In this document: piece after piece, positions 17,783 through 26,870 of the stretch
How positions within the stretch are numbered: position 1 is the stretch's first letter
How the letters are laid out: every line of letters starts with the position of its first letter
Source: Treponema sp.
GTDB taxonomy: Bacteria; Spirochaetota; Spirochaetia; Treponematales; Breznakiellaceae
Direction: 5' to 3'
Length of the DNA: 55,264 nt
Assembly (NCBI GenBank): GCA_009787835.1
Contig: WQSN01000011.1
Coordinates: forward strand, 1-55,264
Made by a program: the position numbers and the translations under genes
The notes under the pieces: model-generated
The model's database searches: none
The model's input: only the letters and a program-made list of their open reading frames with translations
Told to the model about the DNA's origin: nothing

Positions 17783-19779
17783 AACGATTTTTATTCATTA
17801 TTGTTGCAATAACTTTTGTTTATTGCCCGTTGTTCAGTCAGAGAAACAACGAACAAATTATTAGTTTTGATTTTGTTGATCAGAACATCCGGGAAATCCT
17901 GTTTGCATTTTCCAGTTACGCGCGTATATCCATAATCGGCGATGATACGGTTTCCGGGAACGCGAGTTTTCAATACAATGGATTTAATTTTGAACAGGCT
18001 TTCGATTCATTCCTGATGGCTAACCGTCTTTTTTCGGACAAAGCGGCGAATGTCTGGATTGTTTCCCGAATTAAAATATCCATGAGCGAAAATTCCATTG
18101 TTCTGGATTCTTATGACGTTACGCCATCTCAGCTGATGGATAAGCTGACTCAGGCCGCCAAAACAGGCATTTTGCATGATATTTTACCGGTTTCCAAAAC
18201 ATCGCTGCATCTTGAAACTGCCACATTACAGGAAGCCGTAGAGCTGATCATGAGGCCGTTTTCCGAATATACAGTGCTTGCCTACGGCTCATATATTCAA
18301 ATAAAAAAAATTGATCCGCCGCCTTATATGACAGGTTTTACATCAGAGCCTGCCTTGATAAACATTAATGAAGCAAACGGAATCTATACGGTGGAAGCTG
18401 AACGCGCGCGGTTAACTGATGTGCTTGATAATTTATTTTTACATTCACAGCGCGAGTATCTTTCTTTTATCCGATCCGATCAAATTCTGGAACGCGCGAA
18501 ATTTTCTGGAAGGGAGTTACGTGAAACTTTAGGCATTATTCTGGAACAATGCGGCGGCGAATACAGGGAAATTGACGATTTATTTTATATCTTTCCGCGT
18601 CAGCAGTCTGAAATAATTTCCGGCCTTATTAATGAAGATAAAAGCTGGCGCCGCTATGAAACGCGGTATCTTTTATCAGGGGAGATAATTTCGTTTCTGC
18701 AAAACCGCTTTGGCGGATTAAAAACTGTTTCGCTGCCCGATACAAGCGCTTTCCTAGGATTTGTAAACGATGAAGTAAATGATCAGATTATCGATTACAT
18801 CAAAATAATTGATCTGCCGCGCATGACGCAGCCTGTGCGGCTGAAATTCATTAAGACGGAAGATTTGTTCAGATCTCTTCCTCCGTCAGCGCGGCGTGAA
18901 GACCTTGTGGACGCGGGGGACGGTAACACTTTCTTTTATACAGGAAGCCCCGAGAAAAGAGCGCTGTTTATAAAGGATTTGGAAATAATCGACCGGCCGC
19001 GGCCGCGCATTCGTTATGATCTTTTTATCATTCAGGTACAGGACAGCAATACCCTGGACTGGAGCATAGAAGCGCAGGCAAGACCTTTACGAATGGGTGA
19101 CAGGACTATGGTAAGCGGACAACTGGGAAACCTGCTTAACCTGAATTTCGATGTTATCTCCGTGTTCGGCTACCAGTTCGCGGCAAAGCTGAATGCTGCG
19201 ATTTCTGAAAATCAGGCAAATGTATTTGCAGATACAACGCTGTTCGGCCTTTCCGGGCAGGATATAAAATTTCAGAATACAAGCACTTACCGTTACCGTG
19301 ATTACAATACAGATCCCGATACCGGTAAACCGGTTTATACAGGCATTACCCGTGAGATAATTTCAGGCCTTATGCTTGAGATTAACGGCTGGGTTTCTGG
19401 CGACGGGATGATCACTACAACTGTAAAAGCATCTGTGTCCAAGAGAGGTGCTGACGTATCTTCAACCATCGGCAACCCGCCGCCGACTTCGGAAAAAATC
19501 CTTACAACACAGGTGTGCGCGCGATCAGGGGAAACCGTCATTTTAAGCGGATTGCGCCAAAACGATTCCGCAATTGTTGAGCAGCGCATTCCTTTAATAT
19601 CAAAAATACCAATCCTGGGATGGCTCTTTAGAAGCAAAAATAATACATACGAAAACACGCAGATGATTATTTATCTTGTACCGCATCTGGATCTTGCCAA
19701 TGAGGAATACGCAATTGACGGGCTTAAAACAGCTTCAATCTATAACAGATTTATAGAACCCTATCTGGAGGAAAAATGA
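17779..19779 (+). CDS. gspD: Type II secretion system secretin GspD
   Basis: The start at 17779 gives 666 residues with a signal peptide (about residues 1-21, ending CPLFSQ). After it come an N0/STN-like domain (IISFDFVDQNIREILFAFSSYA), one or more N-domains with short ring-building repeats, and the C-terminal secretin domain (about 430-655) with GETVILSGLRQNDS and RIPLISKIPILGWLFRS, the family signature. Secretins form the outer-membrane channel of type II secretion. The gene overlaps the prepilin peptidase gene and the gspE gene by ATGA at both ends. Confidence 0.92.
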   Translation: MKRFLFIIVAITFVYCPLFSQRNNEQIISFDFVDQNIREILFAFSSYARISIIGDDTVSGNASFQYNGFNFEQAFDSFLMANRLFSDKAANVWIVSRIKISMSENSIVLDSYDVTPSQLMDKLTQAAKTGILHDILPVSKTSLHLETATLQEAVELIMRPFSEYTVLAYGSYIQIKKIDPPPYMTGFTSEPALININEANGIYTVEAERARLTDVLDNLFLHSQREYLSFIRSDQILERAKFSGRELRETLGIILEQCGGEYREIDDLFYIFPRQQSEIISGLINEDKSWRRYETRYLLSGEIISFLQNRFGGLKTVSLPDTSAFLGFVNDEVNDQIIDYIKIIDLPRMTQPVRLKFIKTEDLFRSLPPSARREDLVDAGDGNTFFYTGSPEKRALFIKDLEIIDRPRPRIRYDLFIIQVQDSNTLDWSIEAQARPLRMGDRTMVSGQLGNLLNLNFDVISVFGYQFAAKLNAAISENQANVFADTTLFGLSGQDIKFQNTSTYRYRDYNTDPDTGKPVYTGITREIISGLMLEINGWVSGDGMITTTVKASVSKRGADVSSTIGNPPPTSEKILTTQVCARSGETVILSGLRQNDSAIVEQRIPLISKIPILGWLFRSKNNTYENTQMIIYLVPHLDLANEEYAIDGLKTASIYNRFIEPYLEEK

Positions 19780-21146
19780 ATCTTCCAGTATTAAGCCCCG
19801 CGTTCTGCGCGGCTAACGGAATAATAATTTTATCCGCAGAAGGCAGATCCGCCGCATTCGGCATGTTAGATGAAAATGACGCTGTTCTGATAACGCGGAT
19901 AAAAAAAACTTTTTCAGATTACAAATGTGAATTCAATAAATTGTCAAAGGATGAATTCAATTTAAAATTATCGCGGCTTTTTTCTGAAGATACTTCGGAC
20001 AAATGTGAAAATGGCATTCCTGACAACCGGGACAGCCGCAAGTCGATAATTGATAAAGTCGCCGGAGACGCTCCTGTTGTCAATCTTCTTAACAGTATTT
20101 TTTTGGAAGCTATTTCTTTTAAAGCTTCTGATATTCACATAGAATCCGCAAGCGGCGGCACTTCAATAAGATACCGTATTGATGGTTTGCTTGCGGGAGC
20201 CGCCAGTATATCACATGAACGCGCGTCTTCAGTTTCAGCCCGGCTGAAAATTCTGGCTAATCTGAATGTCCTTGAAAACCGAAGGCCCCAGGACGGTCAT
20301 ATTGATGTTATTACCGATCAATATTCGCTTGATGTCCGTATCTCCATAGTGCCGACTATCTGGGGCGAGTCAATCGTCCTGCGTCTTTTAAACCGCTCGG
20401 ATTTGCCCCTGTCTCTTGACTCGCTTGGTTTCTCCAAGGCGCACACGCGTTATCTGCAAAATATTTCCTCGATTCCCTGCGGTCTTATTCTGGTAACAGG
20501 TCCGACCGGCTCCGGTAAAACTACAACTCTTGCGGCGATTCTGAAAGAACTGAATACCCGAAAAGTAAAAATAATTTCCATTGAAGATCCTGTCGAATAC
20601 CGCATCACTGGAATTACCCAAATACAGGTAAATGAAGAGCTTGGTCTGACCTTTGACACGCTTCTGCGCCGCATATTCAGACAAGACCCCGACATTATTA
20701 TGATTGGAGAAATACGTGATGTGCAAACAGCGGAACTGGCAGTGCGCGCAGCCCTTACAGGGCACCTGGTCTTCGCTACCCTTCACACGAATAACGCGAT
20801 GGAAGCCGTGTACCGTCTTCAGAATATGGGCATACCATCCTACATGGCCGCAACGGTTCTGCGTCTGGTTATTGCTCAGAGATTAATCAGAAAACAATGC
20901 CCGCATTGCAATGTCTCAGGCTGTACATGCTGTAATCAAACCGGCTACAAAGGCAGAACTGTTATCGCGGAATTTATTCCCATAACGCCTGAACTTTCAG
21001 ATCTGATTACTGCCGGCCAAAACATGGAAAAAATGCGGATGTATTTAAAAGAAAATAATTACACAACCTTATATGAAGACGCTCAGGAAAAAATCGCATC
21101 AGGGATTACAACAAAAGCTGAAGTAATCAGGGAACTTGGTTGTTAA
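19776..21146 (+). CDS. gspE: Type II secretion ATPase GspE
   Basis: A 456-residue cytoplasmic hexameric ATPase that powers pseudopilus assembly. Visible motifs are Walker A GPTGSGKT (residues 242-249), the Asp box (SIEDPVEYR), Walker B (DPDIIMIGEIRD) and the His box (TGHLVFATLHTNNA). A four-cysteine zinc-binding segment (CPHCNVSGCTCC) lies near residue 378, as in GspE and PilB. The N-terminal domain is shorter than in classical GspE. It is translationally coupled to gspD (ATGA overlap) and followed by a strong terminator, so it ends the plus-strand operon. Confidence 0.94.
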   Translation: MNLPVLSPAFCAANGIIILSAEGRSAAFGMLDENDAVLITRIKKTFSDYKCEFNKLSKDEFNLKLSRLFSEDTSDKCENGIPDNRDSRKSIIDKVAGDAPVVNLLNSIFLEAISFKASDIHIESASGGTSIRYRIDGLLAGAASISHERASSVSARLKILANLNVLENRRPQDGHIDVITDQYSLDVRISIVPTIWGESIVLRLLNRSDLPLSLDSLGFSKAHTRYLQNISSIPCGLILVTGPTGSGKTTTLAAILKELNTRKVKIISIEDPVEYRITGITQIQVNEELGLTFDTLLRRIFRQDPDIIMIGEIRDVQTAELAVRAALTGHLVFATLHTNNAMEAVYRLQNMGIPSYMAATVLRLVIAQRLIRKQCPHCNVSGCTCCNQTGYKGRTVIAEFIPITPELSDLITAGQNMEKMRMYLKENNYTTLYEDAQEKIASGITTKAEVIRELGC

Positions 21147-21170
21147 TTTAAACCTTACATTACTCTGTGA

Positions 21171-21215
21171 TTAGAGTCTGTCTATAATGTTTATAGACAG
21201 ACTCTAAAATTTTTT
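21171..21215 (+). terminator. Rho-independent terminator after gspE
   Basis: A perfect 17-base-pair stem (TTAGAGTCTGTCTATAA with its complement) with a three-base loop is followed by AATTTTTT. It separates the plus-strand secretion operon from the convergent minus-strand operon that ends at 21219. Confidence 0.9.
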
Positions 21216-21218
21216 CTG

Positions 21219-24041
21219 TTAAAAAGCCCAGTAAAATAATTTATCAAGCAGGCTATTGCTTTGAGGGACAGTATTAGGAACCCAGTTTCTGGAACTATTA
21301 ACAAAATTACTTTTATCAAGTACCATACTGCCTCTTATATATGCAGATTCATGTGAAACAGATGGGACTCCTGCGCTTTGAAGCGGGATAACATGTACGC
21401 CGATTTTCTTTGTTGTTCCGTTATTTGCCCATGATGAAATTACAGCGGATGATAGAGCGTTATCCAGATTGCCTGACGCAGTATTAATCGCGTTCTGCAA
21501 GGCTGTATCTGATGTTATGCTTGTACGAATATTATTAATTTTTTGTCTGAAATCGGAAATATCAATATATAAATCCGTAGGGAAAGACGCGAAGTAATAA
21601 CTTTCTATATTATTCAAAACCTGGGTTCTGACATTGTTCCTGGATGATTCACTTGTAATGGCGGATGCGACAGCTCCTGCAAAGGCTTCAAATTTTTCAA
21701 ATAAATTATTAACCTGCGATAATCTTATCTGCGATATTGTCGCGAAATTAAGTGAAGCGTATTGGCTGCTGAACTGGCTTTGAATGGAATTGCCCAAATC
21801 ATTAACTGAGAGGCCGGGCTTTTTAATAAAATCCGTGAACAGTACATTGTAATCCCAGCCGGTTGACATAATAGGACCTGTGCTTCCCACAAACAATTCC
21901 GCGTCATATCTGATCTGATACGCGATTTCCAGCAATGCCGCGTAACAGGTATCAAAAGCTATAACAGATAATCCCTTTCCGTTAACAGCCCTTCCAAACG
22001 CAGGCAATGACATATACTGACTTCCATTTGTGTCATCGAATGCTACTGCCTTTAACGGTAAAGGCGAATCACCGCCATGATAACCGTCTGCGCGCCAGCC
22101 TGTTCCGTGTCCCCAGACAAATAAAGCGTATTTATCCGCAGGGTACTCACGTTTCGCGAAATTTATAAATCCCGATAAAACATTCGGATCGGCCGTATTT
22201 AATTCTGTTTCATTATACGTGTACAAACCAAGCTCCGGGCAATCAAGGCGGTTTGATACTATATTTGAGTACATGCCGTTATTATCAGTTTTTATCTCAT
22301 AAACTCTTGTGTCGGACCAGTTACCGTTAGTCATGTCATAACCCGGATTTCGATCTATTAAAACCAGAACAGAAACGGGAGCATTGTCAAATTTCGCAGC
22401 TTCCATCTCATTTATATCAGTAATAGCGGCAGATTCCAAATCATTATCCGCAGCCATATAAACAATAAAAGTCCACTTTCGGTCTACAGGCTCAACAACA
22501 ATTTTTGGCTCACTGGACAAATCATAAACGCTGCACCCGTTGTAGAATTCAATTATATGGTTTCCGGATTGGCTTCTTGTTATCTGCACAACCGCGTCTT
22601 TTGTAACAGTAAAACTAATGGAAAATTCGCCGCTTTCATAAAAATACCTGCCGGTATCCGATGTATAAACTAATGGAATTATAGCGGTAGAAGTATTAAT
22701 ATCATTTATTATAGTAATATCCTGAATATCCGGACACTGCGCTACCCTTCCCAGCATGTTATAAACATAAATGTTGGAAAAATTACTGTAAATAATATTT
22801 TGCGGAAGTCCCCTGATTGTAAGCGAAGGCGGAATAAACTGAGGTTCCGGCTCAGGTTCTCTTTTATCTGCCAGATTAAATTCCGCGCATCCATTCAGGA
22901 AAGGAACAATACAATTATCTGACTGGCTAATAATAATCTGGTTTCTTATATCAATTGTAACAGTAAAACTGACAGCGAAATCTCCGGTCTCATAAAAATA
23001 TTCGCCTGTATTGCCTGAATAAACCAGAGGAATTACGGCAGAAGCGAAATTATTATCAGATGTAATAATAATATCCTGATAACCGGAACACTGCGCCACT
23101 CTTCCCTGTGCGTTATAGATGAAGATATTGGAAAAATTACTTTTAATTATATTTTTCGGAAGCCCTCTTATCGAGATGGAAGGCGGTATAAAAGGCGGTT
23201 CAACAATCACAGCAGGTTCATTGTTAATATCATGTTCACCGCTGCCATTGGTGAATATAACCATAATACCATCAGACTTTTCTCTGATAATTTGAGTGAT
23301 CATATCTATTGTTATGTTAAAACTTACGGCGAATTGTCCGTTTTCATAAAAATACCTTTCTGTATCAATTGAATAAACAAGAGGTATAACAGCGGAAGCG
23401 AAATCATTATCCTCTCCAATAACAATATCCCGAAAATCGGAACACTGTGCGATTTTTCCAAGAGCGTTATAAATAAAAATGCCTGAAAAATTTTCCGCGA
23501 TTATATTTTTTGGAAGACCTTTTAAAGTCAGAGATGGCGGTATAAAAGGCGGTTCCATTACCGGAGCCGGTTCGTTATTCAGATTATGGGAACTGCATCC
23601 ATTAATAAAAGGTATTGTGATATTATCGGACTGGCTCCTTACAATTTGCGATACCGCGTCTACAGTTACTGTAAAACTAATGGTAAATAATCCGTTTTCA
23701 TAAAAATATCTGTTTCTATCTTCCGTATACACCAATGGTATTACAGCCGAAGCGGAAACCCCATCATTGACAATAACGATGTCCTTAATATCAGAACACT
23801 GCGCGACCTTTCCAAGCACGTTATAAACAAAAACGCCCGAAAAATTATCTGAAATAATGTTAACAGGCAGTCCTTCAAGCGTAAGCGAAGGAGGGATAAA
23901 AGGCGGCGCGGGAGCCGGTTCCGTCTGCGTATCTGTATAATAATCATTCAGGATATCATTTCCCTGAATGTCCACATTTATCGCATTATTACAACCTGAT
24001 AAAATAATTAATATCAGATTAACAAATAATAACTTTTTCAT
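21219..24041 (-). CDS. Lipoprotein with four tandem repeats and a clostripain-type (C11) peptidase domain
   Basis: The start at 24041 gives 940 residues; AAGGA lies about seven bases upstream and a lipoprotein signal (LILIILSGC, Cys17) follows. Residues about 45-517 consist of four tandem units of about 118 residues, each beginning PPFIPPS and containing NIxxxNFSxxxVYNxxGxxAQC. Residues about 518-940 form a C11 cysteine peptidase domain: KWTFIVYMAADNDLE, then WGHGTGW with His645, and FDTCYAALLE with Cys699, the expected His/Cys dyad. C11 enzymes usually cut after basic residues. It is the last gene of the minus-strand secretion operon and the best candidate for its substrate. Longer upstream starts (24134) would hide the signal peptide. 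Confidence 0.85.
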   Translation of the reverse strand: MKKLLFVNLILIILSGCNNAINVDIQGNDILNDYYTDTQTEPAPAPPFIPPSLTLEGLPVNIISDNFSGVFVYNVLGKVAQCSDIKDIVIVNDGVSASAVIPLVYTEDRNRYFYENGLFTISFTVTVDAVSQIVRSQSDNITIPFINGCSSHNLNNEPAPVMEPPFIPPSLTLKGLPKNIIAENFSGIFIYNALGKIAQCSDFRDIVIGEDNDFASAVIPLVYSIDTERYFYENGQFAVSFNITIDMITQIIREKSDGIMVIFTNGSGEHDINNEPAVIVEPPFIPPSISIRGLPKNIIKSNFSNIFIYNAQGRVAQCSGYQDIIITSDNNFASAVIPLVYSGNTGEYFYETGDFAVSFTVTIDIRNQIIISQSDNCIVPFLNGCAEFNLADKREPEPEPQFIPPSLTIRGLPQNIIYSNFSNIYVYNMLGRVAQCPDIQDITIINDINTSTAIIPLVYTSDTGRYFYESGEFSISFTVTKDAVVQITRSQSGNHIIEFYNGCSVYDLSSEPKIVVEPVDRKWTFIVYMAADNDLESAAITDINEMEAAKFDNAPVSVLVLIDRNPGYDMTNGNWSDTRVYEIKTDNNGMYSNIVSNRLDCPELGLYTYNETELNTADPNVLSGFINFAKREYPADKYALFVWGHGTGWRADGYHGGDSPLPLKAVAFDDTNGSQYMSLPAFGRAVNGKGLSVIAFDTCYAALLEIAYQIRYDAELFVGSTGPIMSTGWDYNVLFTDFIKKPGLSVNDLGNSIQSQFSSQYASLNFATISQIRLSQVNNLFEKFEAFAGAVASAITSESSRNNVRTQVLNNIESYYFASFPTDLYIDISDFRQKINNIRTSITSDTALQNAINTASGNLDNALSSAVISSWANNGTTKKIGVHVIPLQSAGVPSVSHESAYIRGSMVLDKSNFVNSSRNWVPNTVPQSNSLLDKLFYWAF
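22490..23908 (-). repeat. Four tandem coding repeats of about 354 bases
   Basis: Four units begin near 23908, 23550, 23195 and 22840 and encode the PPFIPPS-type repeats of the C11 lipoprotein. They share the protein pattern SAVIPLVY-(10)-YFYExGxFxxSFxVT and differ by scattered substitutions, so they are old enough to have diverged. Confidence 0.8.
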
Positions 24042-24051
24042 TTTTTTATCC

Positions 24052-24528
24052 TTATTTGATTTTGAAAAGACCATATATATCTTCCCAGGAGCTGCCGTCT
24101 GTAAAATGAATTTTTGAAATATAGAAAAAATCAATCAGATACGGCGTTTTTGGGGCTATATAAATATACTGATCCAGGGAAATTGCGATTTCCTTGTTTT
24201 CATTTGGCAGTATAATGTCCAGTTTTTTGATTGAAAACCTATTGCTGCCAATAAATGGATTTTCATAGGTTTTTGAATCGTAGAGCATAAAAGAAAATGT
24301 AACTTCATCGATTATTTTTTGGCCTGTATTCATAAAATCAAAAATAATCCCTGTATATTTATAATAGCCGGGTTTTTCAATAGTTTCACACACAGGCTCA
24401 GTAACAATAAACGGAGGAGCGTCAACAGTCGTTGAAATTACCGATGATTCTTCTTCCGCGTATTCACAGGAAATTAAAAAAGTTATTACCAATATAACTA
24501 AATATCCATAAAAAAACCTACATTTCAT
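24052..24528 (-). CDS. Small lipoprotein in the secretion operon
   Basis: A 158-residue protein with a lipobox (VITFLISC, Cys21) and an otherwise beta-rich sequence resembling FxLyD/transthyretin-like folds (IIFDFMNTGQKIIDEVTFSFMLYD). It has no confident family. AAGGAG lies seven bases before the ATG. It overlaps the upstream gene by 11 bases and ends 10 bases before the C11 lipoprotein start, so it is part of the same operon. Possible roles are accessory outer-membrane factor or pilotin; neither is shown by the sequence. It shares the short motif APPFI with the repeats of the C11 protein. Confidence 0.75.
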   Translation of the reverse strand: MKCRFFYGYLVILVITFLISCEYAEEESSVISTTVDAPPFIVTEPVCETIEKPGYYKYTGIIFDFMNTGQKIIDEVTFSFMLYDSKTYENPFIGSNRFSIKKLDIILPNENKEIAISLDQYIYIAPKTPYLIDFFYISKIHFTDGSSWEDIYGLFKIK

Positions 24529-25084
24529 TTTGTAACTCCTTAATTTTATTCAGGAATTTTTCTATATAAATATCTTTTGAACCGAGCTTTTGCGCGTTTT
24601 CAAGATAAAATACAGCTCTTTCATAATTATTCTGCCTGTATTTAACGGCGGCAAAATATATAAGCATTTCAATATTGTTTCGCTCAATTAAAAACGCTCT
24701 TTCAAGCATCTCTTCCGCTGATTGTAAATCGTTTCTTGTCAGTGCTTCATCCGCAATATCAAGTAACTGTTTTTGGGATGGAACACGGATATAAATAATC
24801 TGCCTGTTATCAATGATATTTATTTCATCAGCATGCGTTTCATATCCCAATTTATTTCCGGTAATGCTGTAATTTCCAGCCGGTACTTTTTGAAAAATAA
24901 ATCTTCCGTTTATATCCGTACTGCTTTTATATTTTTTACCAAGTGAAATATTGTAAAACGGCACTGGCTTGTTGGAAAAATCATAAATCATTCCGCTGAT
25001 ATCAACAGTTTTATAACCAAATTCCGCGGTTTTACACGAAGAGGCTAAAAATATTATTATTATCAATATTATTTTGTTTTTCAT
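24518..25084 (-). CDS. Lipoprotein with carboxypeptidase-regulatory-like and TPR domains
   Basis: 188 residues. A lipobox (IIFLASSC, Cys17) is followed by a carboxypeptidase regulatory-like beta sandwich (about 25-95: ISGMIYDFSNKPVPFYNISL, then GRFIFQKVPAGNYSI) and two or three TPR-like helix pairs (about 105-185: ADEALTRNDLQSAEEMLERA). TPR lipoproteins act as pilotins (PilF/PilW) that bring secretins to the outer membrane in type IV pilus systems, so this is a plausible pilotin for the GspD encoded nearby. AAGGAA lies seven bases upstream. Its start overlaps the preceding gene by ATGA. Confidence 0.75.
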   Translation of the reverse strand: MKNKIILIIIIFLASSCKTAEFGYKTVDISGMIYDFSNKPVPFYNISLGKKYKSSTDINGRFIFQKVPAGNYSITGNKLGYETHADEINIIDNRQIIYIRVPSQKQLLDIADEALTRNDLQSAEEMLERAFLIERNNIEMLIYFAAVKYRQNNYERAVFYLENAQKLGSKDIYIEKFLNKIKELQNEM

Positions 25085-26502
25085 TGTTTATTCCTTATTG
25101 TAATTTTACCTTCATTATCATGAAAGTAGATTTTCATTCCGTCAGCATCTGTAATAGAGCCGATAATTTTTATCATATTAATTGTTTCTACAGGTTCTGA
25201 TATTATTTCATATTCTTCTTCAGGATTTTTACGCTTCTCTTCAGTTATAAATATTTTCCTTTTAGCTTCAACAGGTTTATACCCAAAGGCTAATGGTATA
25301 AACTCATTTTTAGAGTCCAATATTTTAAATCTTCCATTTTGTAAATCAACTGAAGATAAAGTACATGTTACAGGAAAAGTTTTCTTATCTGTTTCCGCTG
25401 AAACATCCAGGCGTTTAATATTGAATGAATATTTTTCACAGAAATCATCTAAAACTTCCATTGAGCTTACGATATTTTTTTCATTGGCTGAAAATGAAAT
25501 TGAATAATATAAACTATTATTTATAACTGAAGGTAATATTTCAGAAAATATCTCAATGTTTAAATTTTTCAGTAAAGATGTTAATTCCGCAAATTCATCG
25601 ATAAATTTATTATTAGTTATGACAAGGGAAACAGGCAGTGAAAAATAATCCTGTTTTTTATTTAATATAACTGTAAGCTGAGGCTTACCGTCTATATAAT
25701 TTACATTCTGAATATCCTGTAAAACCAAATAATCAAGTTCACTAAAAAGCTTATAAGCGGCAGAAGCGGAAACATTACTGCATTGTATGGTAATATACTG
25801 AAAAGCGTTTTCATTTAATTGCCAGTTTTCAATTACGCCATTTTCGGATAATATTATTTCTGATATACCCGCGAGAATGGAAACCGCGGACGGAAAATAA
25901 ATAATTTCTTCAGACTTTTCCTCAAAATATTTTGTAATAATATCAACTGGTTTTGCGATTCCAGTATTTAAATACGCAGAAGCAAATATAAACATTACCA
26001 AAACGGCAAGACAGGCGATTATGGCGGCATTAAACCATTTTGTTTTACTTTCCCTGAATACGCTGCAGCGCGAAGGAATATTGCTCAATTTACAGGAGAG
26101 ACTCTGCTCATTATTTAAAACGGTATTTTCAAGCGGTATTGACACGGGAATATTCTTCTCACTGTCAAAGCCAATTAATTCATCATCTACTTTAACAGGA
26201 TTACTTTTAATAAAATCCTTTTCATGCGCCAGTATTGAAGTATTGGTAAAAAAAGAAGCTCCGCGGTACATTAATTTATAATCAGATAAGACATCTGCAG
26301 AAATTACAGAAGCCATAAACCAGCGCTTTTTGTTGAATAAAAATGATTTAATATCCACCTGACATTTTGATGAAAAAACCGGATGTAATTCACTTAATGT
26401 ATCAAAAACATGTCTTTTTGTATTATGTGGTTTTAAATCTTCAGGCCTGGGGATAAAGTAGATTTCATGATCTTTCCTGGATATAATTCTTTTAGTTTTC
26501 AT
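25081..26502 (-). CDS. Single-pass T2SS assembly-platform-like protein (GspL/M/C-like)
   Basis: 473 residues. Residues 1-156 are soluble and should be cytoplasmic, residues 157-178 are a single membrane helix, and about 290 residues follow on the periplasmic side. The periplasmic part contains two regions with alternating strand and helix that could be ferredoxin-like domains as in GspL/GspM. It ends with INMIKIIGSITDADGMKIYF near 440, which resembles the small beta domain of GspC/PilP that contacts the secretin. No separate gspC, gspL or gspM is present in the operon, so this one protein may do their combined job. This is inference from position and topology; sequence similarity is weak. ATGA overlaps at both ends show tight coupling. 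Confidence 0.55.
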   Translation of the reverse strand: MKTKRIISRKDHEIYFIPRPEDLKPHNTKRHVFDTLSELHPVFSSKCQVDIKSFLFNKKRWFMASVISADVLSDYKLMYRGASFFTNTSILAHEKDFIKSNPVKVDDELIGFDSEKNIPVSIPLENTVLNNEQSLSCKLSNIPSRCSVFRESKTKWFNAAIIACLAVLVMFIFASAYLNTGIAKPVDIITKYFEEKSEEIIYFPSAVSILAGISEIILSENGVIENWQLNENAFQYITIQCSNVSASAAYKLFSELDYLVLQDIQNVNYIDGKPQLTVILNKKQDYFSLPVSLVITNNKFIDEFAELTSLLKNLNIEIFSEILPSVINNSLYYSISFSANEKNIVSSMEVLDDFCEKYSFNIKRLDVSAETDKKTFPVTCTLSSVDLQNGRFKILDSKNEFIPLAFGYKPVEAKRKIFITEEKRKNPEEEYEIISEPVETINMIKIIGSITDADGMKIYFHDNEGKITIRNKQ

Positions 26503-26870
26503 GGAATACTCCCATAAACCAGAGCCGGAGTTTTTTCAACTGAACACAACCCGATTATTTCAATTTTTTCACCTGAAATATAAAATGTTAATTTTAACGC
26601 GCGTAAAAGATCATTCTGCCAGTATTCATAAACTTCAAAATTATCAGGTTCTTTTACAGTTGATACATTTTTCCTCCAGCGATCGATATTTCTGTCGTGT
26701 TTGGCGCATTCAATTTTATAAGATTCTTTTATAAATTTAATGTCTTTTGCCGTTTGATAAGTTTTAACCGCTCTTTCCCATGTTTTATACACAGGCAGAA
26801 AAACCTGCGAGAATCCCGATATAAAAAAACCAAAAATTATCAATGCGCAGATTAATTCAATAAAGGTCAT
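26499..26870 (-). CDS. Small pilin-like protein lacking the usual leader
   Basis: 123 residues starting MTFIELICALIIFGFFISG, which is the hydrophobic N-terminal helix of type IV pilin-like proteins including the conserved Glu of the TFIEL motif. There is no leader and no Gly before the hydrophobic stretch, so normal prepilin cleavage is not possible as annotated. It probably corresponds to one of the minor pseudopilins (GspH/I/J). GGGAG lies 12 bases upstream, which is rather far. It overlaps the preceding gene by 14 bases and the following gene by ATGA. Confidence 0.65.
   Translation of the reverse strand: MTFIELICALIIFGFFISGFSQVFLPVYKTWERAVKTYQTAKDIKFIKESYKIECAKHDRNIDRWRKNVSTVKEPDNFEVYEYWQNDLLRALKLTFYISGEKIEIIGLCSVEKTPALVYGSIP

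Noticed and set aside
20388..20786. 132-codon open frame antisense to gspE
   Set aside because: It lies fully inside a well-supported gene, has no ribosome binding site and no recognisable protein features.
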